54,997 nucleotides of DNA, from positions 1 to 54,997 of the forward strand of contig QCNS01000012.1 of assembly GCA_003210055.1 (NCBI GenBank), written 5' to 3'. A model generated the notes under the pieces. The model made no database searches and had not been told where the DNA came from. It worked only from the letters and a program-made list of their open reading frames with translations. The translations under genes and the position numbers were made by a program. This stretch comes from SAR116 cluster bacterium AG-426-I14. Lineage in GTDB: Bacteria > Pseudomonadota > Alphaproteobacteria > Puniceispirillales > Marisalimonadaceae. Below, in pieces: positions 9,299-16,406 of this stretch. Positions within the stretch are counted from its first letter, which is position 1. Each line of letters begins with the position of its first letter.

Positions 9299-10246
9299 AT
9301 GAAAAAATTACAAGTTGGTGTTTTAGGTTGTGGCAATTGGGGACAAAATATTGTTCATAACCTTTTGGAATTAAATGTGCTTAACACTGTATATGATGCA
9401 AATAATGTCATTTTAAACAATTTGTCTATACCTAGTTCTTATAAATCCGCAAAGGTTGAAGACATTATTGACAATGAAATTATTGATGCCGTAGTGATTT
9501 GCACCCCTCCTAAAACGCATAAGGAACTAGTATTGAGATCACTCAATAACAAAAAACATGTTTATGTTGAAAAACCTTTCTGCCTTTCTCTTAAAGAGGC
9601 AGATGAGATTATATCTACTGCAAAAGATAGCAAAAAAATTGTTTTTGTTGGTCACCTACTTAATTACCATAATGGTTTTACAGCCCTTAAGAATGAAATC
9701 AAAAATAAACATATAGGTGATGTTGTTCATATAAAAGCTAATAGAATGCATTTTGGTGCGATAAGAAAATTCGAGTCAGTAATCTATGACCTAGCATGTC
9801 ATGATATTTCGATGATTTTAGCTATTACTAACGAGCTTCCTTATCGTGTATCTGTAAATGCGCTTTTTAAAAATTCAAAACATGTTCCAGATTCTGTTAA
9901 TGCTATTTTAAAATTCAAAAATAATATTACTGGTACGATTAACGTTGATTGGATGAGTCCTTATAAGGAACATAGATTTTGTGTTCTGGGATCAAAAGGT
10001 AGCTTAATCTTTGATGATACAAAAGATTGGAAGAGGAAATTATGTATAAATCATTCTTTTATTAATGATACATTACAGATTATAAGGGGAGATACTAAGT
10101 TTATAGCTTTAAAAGAAGAACAACCCCTAAAAAAAGAACTAGAAAACTTTTTAGATTGTATTAATAAAAACATTCAACCTTTGACAAATCATGAGGAAGG
10201 CTTGAAAGTACAAAAGGTCATGTCAATGATAGAAAACTGTATTTAA
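9299..10246 (+). CDS. Gfo/Idh/MocA-family NAD(P)-dependent oxidoreductase
   Basis: An N-terminal Rossmann domain begins VGVLGCGNWGQN (GxGxxG). The family marker EKPF follows, with the catalytic lysine in VYVEKPFCLSLKEAD. The C-terminal domain holds YDLACHDISMILAI, which carries the conserved His-Asp of sugar dehydrogenases. At 315 residues it is a normal length. It lies 17 bp before a DegT aminotransferase. Such pairs oxidise and then transaminate a nucleotide sugar (as in the WbpB/WbpE or WlbA/WlbC routes), so a role in making an amino sugar for a surface polymer is likely. The exact substrate is unknown, and no acyltransferase partner is adjacent. Confidence 0.85.
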   Translation: MKKLQVGVLGCGNWGQNIVHNLLELNVLNTVYDANNVILNNLSIPSSYKSAKVEDIIDNEIIDAVVICTPPKTHKELVLRSLNNKKHVYVEKPFCLSLKEADEIISTAKDSKKIVFVGHLLNYHNGFTALKNEIKNKHIGDVVHIKANRMHFGAIRKFESVIYDLACHDISMILAITNELPYRVSVNALFKNSKHVPDSVNAILKFKNNITGTINVDWMSPYKEHRFCVLGSKGSLIFDDTKDWKRKLCINHSFINDTLQIIRGDTKFIALKEEQPLKKELENFLDCINKNIQPLTNHEEGLKVQKVMSMIENCI

Positions 10247-10263
10247 CAAAAAATAAGATAAAA

Positions 10264-11397
10264 ATGATAAAATTTATAGACTTACAAACACAACAATTAA
10301 AAATTAGATCTAAAGTCGAAAATCGAATTAAAAAAATACTTGATCATGGTCAATATATTTTAGGACCAGAAATAAATGAACTTCAAAATAAATTATCACG
10401 ATTTTGTAACTCTAAATATGTTTTATGTTGTTCTAGCGGCACAGATGCTCTGTTACTTAGTCTATTGGGATTAGGAGTAAAACCAGGAGAGGGTATTCTA
10501 GTTCCGTCTTTTACTTTTGCGTCTTCTGCAGAAGTAGTGCCTTTGCTTGGTGCAATACCAATTTTTGTTGATGTTGATAAATCAAGTTTCAACATTTCTA
10601 CAAATTCTATTCTTGAAGGTATTAAATCATCAAAAAAACATAACATTAATCTTAAGGGTATAATGACAGTTGGATTATTTGGTCAACCCTGCGAAATGGA
10701 TGAAATCAATAAAATAGCAAAAAATAACAATTTGTGGGTTTTAGATGATGCCGCTCAGTCTTTAGGATCAACTTACAAAGGTGTTCCTGTTGGGAACTTG
10801 GCCAAAGTTACTGCTACATCTTTTTTCCCATCAAAGCCACTTGGTTGTTATGGTGATGGAGGGGCTATATTTACAAACAATAAAAAAATATATGAAATAG
10901 CGTATTCAGCTCATTTACATGGTATGGGTAAGGATAGGTACACTTATGAGAGACTTGGCATGAACGGAAGAATGGACTCCATACAAGCAGCAATATTAAT
11001 TGAAAAATTAAAAATATTTAATTCTGAGCTTAAATTAAGAAGTAAAGTTTCAAAACAATATATTAAAGTTTTTACTGAATTAAATACCGAGATTAATTTA
11101 CCTAAGTTAATTTCGAATTCTACTAGTAATTGGGCTCAATTCACTATTGTTTTACCTCAAAGAGTAAATAGAGAATTACTAAGAGAAAAATTGTCTTTGA
11201 AACAAATACCAACTGCAATTTATTATCCAATACCTCTGCATAAACAAAAACCTTATAAAAATTTTCCAATTTGTTGTGATGGGGTAAAAAATACCGAATT
11301 TTTATGTAAAAATGTCATTTCTTTACCTATGCATCCATATTTGACATTGGAACAAATCACTTATATATGTAAAAATATTCATCAATTATTAAATTAA
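10264..11397 (+). CDS. DegT/DnrJ/EryC1-family sugar aminotransferase
   Basis: PLP-dependent nucleotide-sugar aminotransferase of 377 residues. The order of motifs is FIDLQTQQ near the start, SSGTDAL (PLP phosphate), VPSFTFASSAE, DDAAQSLGS (the D-x-A-Q/H), the PLP lysine in FFPSKPLGCYGDGGA, and the C-terminal HGMGKDRY...GMNGRMDSIQAAIL. The form matches the WbpE/WlbC subgroup that aminates 3-keto-sugars, consistent with the dehydrogenase immediately upstream. The two probably form one short operon ending before tRNA-Gly. I see no strong terminator between the stop and the tRNA. Confidence 0.88.
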   Translation: MIKFIDLQTQQLKIRSKVENRIKKILDHGQYILGPEINELQNKLSRFCNSKYVLCCSSGTDALLLSLLGLGVKPGEGILVPSFTFASSAEVVPLLGAIPIFVDVDKSSFNISTNSILEGIKSSKKHNINLKGIMTVGLFGQPCEMDEINKIAKNNNLWVLDDAAQSLGSTYKGVPVGNLAKVTATSFFPSKPLGCYGDGGAIFTNNKKIYEIAYSAHLHGMGKDRYTYERLGMNGRMDSIQAAILIEKLKIFNSELKLRSKVSKQYIKVFTELNTEINLPKLISNSTSNWAQFTIVLPQRVNRELLREKLSLKQIPTAIYYPIPLHKQKPYKNFPICCDGVKNTEFLCKNVISLPMHPYLTLEQITYICKNIHQLLN

Positions 11398-11414
11398 ATG
11401 TTCCAATAATTTAC

Positions 11415-11443
11415 TTGATAGGAATTGATTTAACATCTATAAC
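11415..11443 (+). promoter_or_regulatory. Sigma70-type promoter of tRNA-Gly
   Basis: TTGATA at 11415-11420 and TATAAC at 11438-11443 are separated by 17 bases. The predicted start lies a few bases before the tRNA 5' end at 11453. This is one of the best promoter matches in the window. Confidence 0.65.
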
Positions 11444-11452
11444 GACAATTAT

Positions 11453-11527
11453 GCGGGCGTAGCTCAGGGGTAGAGCACAACCTTGCCAAGGTTGGGGTCG
11501 AGGGTTCAAATCCCTTCGCCCGCTCCA
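11453..11527 (+). tRNA. tRNA-Gly (anticodon GCC)
   Basis: The acceptor arm GCGGGCG pairs with CGCCCGC. The D arm starts TAGCTCAGGGG, and the anticodon stem CAACC/GGTTG encloses TTGCCAA with anticodon GCC. The T arm is GAGGGTTCAAATCCCTTC. Discriminator T and an encoded CCA end the gene at 11527. It marks the left edge of the block of unrecognised genes. Confidence 0.95.
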
Positions 11528-11672
11528 ATTTTTATTCGACAACTTCTCCAAAATTACTGTATTTCCAACCTATTTGAAAGTTTATACCTTTGAAGGGTAG
11601 ACAAATTTAAGGGGAAATACCTTTACCGGAAACGAGATGTGTTTCTTTTAGTGATTTAGTAATTCTAATAGT

Positions 11673-12077
11673 TTAATTTAATGAATAATCCAGCCCATTA
11701 TAATCAAGATAATCTAAATTATTTTTATCTATTTCTATTAATGACTTTTGTTCTTGAAGTTTAACATTTAGCCATTCAGGTGGTTTACAAGAATACTTTG
11801 AAATATCTTCCTCAATATATTGATAATATTCATAAACACTTAGAAAATAATCATTACAGTAAAAACATCCATTTTTAAGTTCAGGGGGTTTAAATCCATA
11901 ACCTTTTAAACCCTCAACTATCTGGTACATATGGCCACCATCCATAGTGGTAAACCTTGTCAGTTGTCCATCATCTTCATCTGACATGCCATCATTGAGC
12001 CACCCAACCCAACCACCGGGATACTTTTTTCTAATTATATCTTTGGTAGTAAATAAACTTTCGAATAAAGATTTCAT
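11673..12077 (-). CDS. Hypothetical protein (134 aa)
   Basis: I do not recognise this protein. It is soluble and acidic, with no signal peptide or membrane segment. A notable run is PGGWVGWLNDG, then a DEDD cluster, and a CFYC pair near residue 80 plus a third cysteine later, which might bind a metal or form a disulfide. The ATG at 12077 is the only plausible start. It is isolated on the minus strand between tRNA-Gly and a plus-strand secreted protein gene. About 145 bp between the tRNA and its stop hold no feature I can name. It could be cargo of a tRNA-adjacent island. Confidence 0.6.
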   Translation of the reverse strand: MKSLFESLFTTKDIIRKKYPGGWVGWLNDGMSDEDDGQLTRFTTMDGGHMYQIVEGLKGYGFKPPELKNGCFYCNDYFLSVYEYYQYIEEDISKYSCKPPEWLNVKLQEQKSLIEIDKNNLDYLDYNGLDYSLN

Positions 12078-12145
12078 AGAATAATTGCCTTAATAATACC
12101 TTATTGTATCCCAAATATAATCATAATTATAACTATACTTAAATT

Positions 12146-13066
12146 ATGAAACGACAATCCTCCATCGTTTTTTTATACATCACTCTCCTTGTGGCATTGG
12201 CTGGTAACTCAGCCATTGCCGAGTCTTCTAATCCTAGTGATTTTTTATCAAAAGCCAAAAATTTTTATATTAATAAAAATTACTACAAAGGTGACTTTTA
12301 CATTGCACGTTATCTAGGCAAACTAGATTCAGACATAAATAATGCCTTAAAAATTATTGAATTTAAAAATCCAAAACCAACATCTTTTATAAGTGGTTTT
12401 TACTCGGAGCAATTTTTTAGATTTTTCTTCTCCAGTGCAGCTTACCAATGGGGGTCTAATAAAGCTAGAGACGATTATATCATCATAAAAGCAAATGATT
12501 ATAAAAACTATTTTATATTTGTTTCGGGCAAACCCTACATAGAAACATGGTCAATTATAGGCAATAAAAAAACTGGAATGACAGCGCATACTTTAGGGAT
12601 GCATGACGCTAAAATACAAATTGGAATATTATACAAAAAAGGAAAAATAAAAAACTTTTGTAAAGATTTTATTATTAATGGACCCATACAGTATTTCTAT
12701 GTACCTAAATTTATAGACACAGATAAAGATGGAAAAAGAGAGTTATTATTAAGATACAATATTACTTTAGGAGATGGTTATCTGCAAACACTTGATGTAT
12801 TTTCAACTATGACTGAAAATAATAGTTATTGTCATTTAGCTCATAAAAAAAGTTATTATGGTAGAAATGGTTTTGCCTATTTTAAAGATGGTTTTTATTA
12901 TGTAAGCAAACAAACTGCTGATAAAGGTGAAGCAGTTCTTAATTCAAGTTTACAGACAAAAGAAATGTTTAGTCCGAATGGAAAATTAATTAAAACAGAA
13001 ATTTTACCGAATTTTTTATACACTGATAATGTTCAGCTATTAGATATTAAATATAATTATGAATGA
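12146..13066 (+). CDS. Secreted/periplasmic protein of unknown function
   Basis: An N-terminal signal peptide is clear: MKRQSS, then a hydrophobic VFLYITLLVALAG core and an AIAES cleavage-like site near residue 25. The mature ~280 residues look beta-rich and tyrosine/lysine-rich. FIDTDKDGKRELLLRY resembles the D-x-D-x-D-G calcium-loop seen in FG-GAP/VCBS-type or EF-like segments, and the following half alternates strand-like patches. No catalytic motif is recognised. A TATACT box sits 6 bases before the ATG, so the transcript may be nearly leaderless, but there is no good -35. It is the first plus-strand gene of the accessory block. Confidence 0.6.
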   Translation: MKRQSSIVFLYITLLVALAGNSAIAESSNPSDFLSKAKNFYINKNYYKGDFYIARYLGKLDSDINNALKIIEFKNPKPTSFISGFYSEQFFRFFFSSAAYQWGSNKARDDYIIIKANDYKNYFIFVSGKPYIETWSIIGNKKTGMTAHTLGMHDAKIQIGILYKKGKIKNFCKDFIINGPIQYFYVPKFIDTDKDGKRELLLRYNITLGDGYLQTLDVFSTMTENNSYCHLAHKKSYYGRNGFAYFKDGFYYVSKQTADKGEAVLNSSLQTKEMFSPNGKLIKTEILPNFLYTDNVQLLDIKYNYE

Positions 13067-13132
13067 GTTTTTAATCGAATGGCAATAAATATAAAAACTA
13101 AGGAAGAAACACACCAAGAAATAGCCTTTACT

Positions 13133-13168
13133 GACTCATAAAGAGTCATACAGAGTCCTTATTATGAG
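13133..13168. promoter_or_regulatory. Three GANTC sites at 10-bp spacing within a dyad upstream of the protease gene
   Basis: GACTC starts at 13133, GAGTC at 13143 and GAGTC at 13153, exactly 10 bp apart. GANTC is the site of the CcrM methyltransferase encoded at 32499-33575. The first two sites are inverted relative to each other, and a longer inverted repeat pairs CTCATAA (13135-13141) with TTATGAG (13162-13168). It lies ~50 bp before the protease ATG, where an operator would lie. Confidence 0.5.
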
Positions 13169-13201
13169 ATAAGTTCTTTTTCTTTTTTTAATTTTAAACT
13201 C

Positions 13202-13210
13202 TGTTAAAAT
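13202..13210 (+). promoter_or_regulatory. Extended -10 promoter, likely leaderless start of the protease operon
   Basis: TGTTAAAAT is an extended -10 element (TG-n-TAAAAT). Its end is 7 bases before the ATG at 13218, so transcription would begin at or next to the start codon. No SD precedes this ATG and no good -35 is visible. Confidence 0.45.
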
Positions 13211-13217
13211 AGCTTCT

Positions 13218-14426
13218 ATGAGAAAAATATTTGCAACCCTTTTTATCGCCATTTTCATGTTTTTTGGAAATTTGAATATTGTTTTTGGTGACTCATTTAA
13301 ATCCAAAAGAGCAGAAGCTTTTAAAGATTATAATAATGGTGATGTAAAATTAGCTTTTAAAAAATTAGAAGCTTTAGTAAAAAAAGGTGATAGTGAAGCA
13401 GCTAGAGAAATAGGGATTTTATTAATAAGAGGGAAATCTGGTAGAGATATAGATAAGGCATTTGATTGGTTTGAAGTATCAGCGAAAATGTGTAACTCTC
13501 TTGCTCTTAAGTTTTTAAAAAGTCAATATCTTAAAAGAGGCGGCCTTTATTTTAAACCTACAAAAATTGAATACATTAAATCTAAATGCGAAGATTATAA
13601 AAACAAAGATACAAAAATAGCTGAAAAACCAAAAAAGAAAAAAAAGACAACAAAAGAAAAGTATTCTAATAATAAAAATATAAATTATCAAAATAACAAC
13701 TTTTTCATTAATAAGGATGTAAAACATTCTTGGAAGAAAATTATTCCTACAGAAACTAATTTAAAACATTTTGGTTCTGGTTCAGGATTTGCAATATCCT
13801 CAGATGGCTATTTTTTAACAAATGACCATGTTGTCAAAAACTGTATTGGAATCTATGTTTATTACAACAAGATGCTGGGGATTGCAAGGTTAGTAGTGAC
13901 AAACAAAAAAATGGACTCTGCAATCTTAAAAGTAAACGCAATTACACCGTATTACTTAGATTTTGATAACAGACCACATAAAGTAGGTGAAGATTTATAT
14001 GCTGCAGGATACCCAGTAACAACAGATTTAATTTTTAAAAAAGCAGCAAGAAATATGACTTTATCAAAAGGTATTTTAGCCAATACACAAAAGATTAACT
14101 CTAATTTAATATTAATTAGTGTGCCTATTGCAAGCGGTAATAGTGGTGGTCCAGTTTTAGGTAAATATGGGTTGATTAGAGGACAAATTACTGCTGGCAT
14201 TGATGTTGAAAAACTAATTAAAAAAAGGGCAGGAAAATTCGCTGATGATATTTTACAAACAAATGTAAATATGAATCTTATGATCTCTTCTATAGAGTTG
14301 AAAAATTGGATTAATAATACTAATATTATTTACAAAAAAAATGGTAAGAGATTTAAAAAATTAGATTCAGATGAGATTGGAGAAATTGCAACACATTCAG
14401 TTGCAGCTATTGAGTGTTATAATTAG
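13218..14426 (+). CDS. Periplasmic trypsin-like (S1C) serine protease with N-terminal Sel1-like repeats
   Basis: Residues 1-24 are a signal peptide. Residues ~30-105 carry Sel1/TPR-like helices (GDVKLAFKKLEALVKKGDSEAA, FDWFEVSAKM). A lysine/asparagine-rich linker covers ~125-160. Residues ~185-345 are a DegP-like chymotrypsin fold whose triad is complete: His204 in TNDHVV, Asp233 in KKMDSAILKV and Ser309 in SGNSGGPV. No PDZ domain follows, unlike DegP/DegQ. The catalytic module at the C-terminal side of Sel1 repeats suggests the repeats bind a regulator or substrate. The next gene begins 2 bases after this stop, so the two are co-transcribed. The function is unknown, but an active periplasmic endopeptidase is well supported. 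Confidence 0.8.
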   Translation: MRKIFATLFIAIFMFFGNLNIVFGDSFKSKRAEAFKDYNNGDVKLAFKKLEALVKKGDSEAAREIGILLIRGKSGRDIDKAFDWFEVSAKMCNSLALKFLKSQYLKRGGLYFKPTKIEYIKSKCEDYKNKDTKIAEKPKKKKKTTKEKYSNNKNINYQNNNFFINKDVKHSWKKIIPTETNLKHFGSGSGFAISSDGYFLTNDHVVKNCIGIYVYYNKMLGIARLVVTNKKMDSAILKVNAITPYYLDFDNRPHKVGEDLYAAGYPVTTDLIFKKAARNMTLSKGILANTQKINSNLILISVPIASGNSGGPVLGKYGLIRGQITAGIDVEKLIKKRAGKFADDILQTNVNMNLMISSIELKNWINNTNIIYKKNGKRFKKLDSDEIGEIATHSVAAIECYN

Positions 14427-14428
14427 TT

Positions 14429-15706
14429 ATGAAAAGTTCAATATCAAAATCGTCTTTAGAAAGACTATTAAGATTAGATGATCAAGAAAGAAATCGTCTT
14501 GAAAGAAAAGGCATTGAAATGGGGAAAACGAATACACCTTCTTATTCTTCAAAATCAATGTCAAAATTTGAACTAGATGAAAAAAATAAACTTACTAAAG
14601 CTTATTCAAAATTTTCAACTGATGCTAAGAAACAAATTTCAAAACTTGAAAAAGAAAAAAATGAACTATTGAGAAAACTTGATTTTCATATTCCAAAATC
14701 ATTAGATGAAACAGATCAGATGCATGAAAATGAAAGAGAGCAAATTCAAAAACTTGTAGGTGAAAGTAGTAGCAAATATGACGAAGTTCGAATTAAAGCT
14801 GAAGAATCTTATCGAACCTTACAAGCAATCAAAATCCAAGTAAACCAAAGACCTTTGAGTACACAATTTGTAACATTTTATGTGCCTTTTATGATACTTC
14901 TTGCTTTTGCAGAAGTTTTTGTAAACAGTCTGGCCTTTGAACTTTTCTTTGAATCTAGTCAGTTGATATCAATTATTGTTGCAACTGGTGTTGGTGCTAT
15001 GTTGGTTTTCTTTGCCCATATTACAGGCTCATCATTTAAAAGAACTCAATCAAAAGAAGTGCCTGTTTCTAAAGCTAATACATATTTATCAATGGGCGTT
15101 TTAAATGCTCTTGTAGTTGTTCTAATTGTTTATTTATCTAAAATGAGACAAGCATTTGTATCTATAAGTAATCAAGAAGCACAAGGTTTTAACATAGATC
15201 CAGAAAAACTATTAAATTCAGATACACCTGGGGCTAATGAAGCATTTGGATCTCCAAATATTCTCGATACACTCATGCAAATTAATCTTGGTCCAGAAGG
15301 AATGTTTTTATTGCTGATAAATGTTACTGTTTATGTTTGTGGTTTTGTAGCAGCTTTTGTACGACACGATAGTCACCCTGACTATGAAAAGGCAAAAAGA
15401 AATTATGATAAAGACCGTAAAGAATTATTTAAGGTAAAGAAAACATTTGACGATAAAATTGCAAATATTGACAAGAAACAATCAGACCTTCATACTAAAA
15501 TTAAACAAAATCGTGAAATAGCAGAAGAAACTGTACATGAAATAGACAAAGATCTTAATGAGCTGAATTATTTTGTGTCTGATTTTCAAAAACAGGTCAA
15601 TGATATATTTAACGAAAAAATAAGAATTTTTAGAGATGCAAATAATGACAATAGAACAAAAGCTTCTCCTGAGTATTTTAAAGAAGAACATTATACAATT
15701 GTTTAG
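14429..15706 (+). CDS. Four-helix membrane protein with cytoplasmic coiled coils, unknown function
   Basis: Not a family I recognise. Residues ~45-145 are highly charged and coiled-coil-like (ISKLEKEKNELLRKLD). Hydrophobic segments lie at ~148-170, 178-200, 219-237 and 292-312. Residues ~318-400 form a second charged coiled coil. With no signal peptide and basic flanks, both ends should face the cytoplasm, leaving a ~55-residue loop (240-290) between helices 3 and 4 in the periplasm. That loop lies on the same side as the protease encoded 2 bp upstream, so it could be its substrate or sensor; this is inference. Its 3' end overlaps the next gene. Confidence 0.7.
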   Translation: MKSSISKSSLERLLRLDDQERNRLERKGIEMGKTNTPSYSSKSMSKFELDEKNKLTKAYSKFSTDAKKQISKLEKEKNELLRKLDFHIPKSLDETDQMHENEREQIQKLVGESSSKYDEVRIKAEESYRTLQAIKIQVNQRPLSTQFVTFYVPFMILLAFAEVFVNSLAFELFFESSQLISIIVATGVGAMLVFFAHITGSSFKRTQSKEVPVSKANTYLSMGVLNALVVVLIVYLSKMRQAFVSISNQEAQGFNIDPEKLLNSDTPGANEAFGSPNILDTLMQINLGPEGMFLLLINVTVYVCGFVAAFVRHDSHPDYEKAKRNYDKDRKELFKVKKTFDDKIANIDKKQSDLHTKIKQNREIAEETVHEIDKDLNELNYFVSDFQKQVNDIFNEKIRIFRDANNDNRTKASPEYFKEEHYTIV

Positions 15707-16406
15707 ATTAATATCCATTTTTTTTGTGTTTAAATTAATTAGCTTAGAGGTTTTAGCTTCCGAAAAATATTGTCTTAAAGAAGAAACCTCTAAACCTATA
15801 GTCATTAATATATTTGGTGAAAGTTACCAAAATAAGGATGATAAAAGAGCCTTTTTAAATGGATTAAATAAAATTAGCCAAAGTTTTAAAGCGGGGAATA
15901 AGATTAGGATTGTCACTCATAAGAATGAAAATGCTAGAATTCAAATTGATCAATGTGTACCCGGTTGTCCAAAAAAAGATTTTCTTGATAAACTTATTGA
16001 TACTAAATGCAGTGATCAAGTTGCAAAAAAAGATATGGTTATTTTTAAAAGTAAATATAGCAAAATAATTAAATCTGAATTAGCTAAAGGAGGCAATGAA
16101 TACAGCGTCATTGATCATTTATCCAGTTTGGATAACTATTACAGGGGAAGAAACTTAAGTAATCAAAACACGTATATTTTTCATTCCCTTTTACCTTATG
16201 ACGTAGATCCAAACGATAAAAATTCTTTTAATAATAACTTTGTCAAGATAATAGATAACAAAGATATTTCAGTTATATCTCTACCAGATGTAACTTTTAT
16301 AAACCCAAACAAAAGTAAGAATACTCTCAATTTTTGGAAAGACTTAAATCTAAAAGGTCATGAAAAAGGATTAAATATCAAGTTTAAAACTAAAGTTATT
16401 GACTAG
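15636..16406 (+). CDS. Secreted protein, possibly VWA-like, unknown function
   Basis: A hydrophobic signal region (LFRLISIFFVFKLISLEVLAS) precedes ~230 residues. KPIVINIFGESYQNKDDKRAFLNGL, then a charged KIRIVTHKNENAR strand and a late ISVISLPDVTFINP, are arranged like the alternating strand-helix pattern of a von Willebrand A or similar Rossmann-like domain, but I see no MIDAS set, so this is tentative. The two ATGs (15636, 15645) force a 62-71-bp overlap with the upstream gene. A TTG at 15699 with AAGAAG 12 bases upstream would give a compact signal peptide and only an 8-bp overlap, and may be the true start. The 3' end overlaps the convergent Sel1 gene by 11 bp. Confidence 0.6.
   Translation: MQIMTIEQKLLLSILKKNIIQLFRLISIFFVFKLISLEVLASEKYCLKEETSKPIVINIFGESYQNKDDKRAFLNGLNKISQSFKAGNKIRIVTHKNENARIQIDQCVPGCPKKDFLDKLIDTKCSDQVAKKDMVIFKSKYSKIIKSELAKGGNEYSVIDHLSSLDNYYRGRNLSNQNTYIFHSLLPYDVDPNDKNSFNNNFVKIIDNKDISVISLPDVTFINPNKSKNTLNFWKDLNLKGHEKGLNIKFKTKVID

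Noticed and set aside
11453-11527. Attachment-site repeat of the tRNA-Gly 3' end downstream of the accessory block
   Set aside because: No copy of the tRNA 3' sequence was seen near 18.6-20 kb or elsewhere in the window.
13952-14200. Small opposite-strand reading frames inside conserved genes (such as in the protease, rho and leuS)
   Set aside because: They lie inside well-supported genes, lack SD sites and match no protein pattern; they are antisense shadows.
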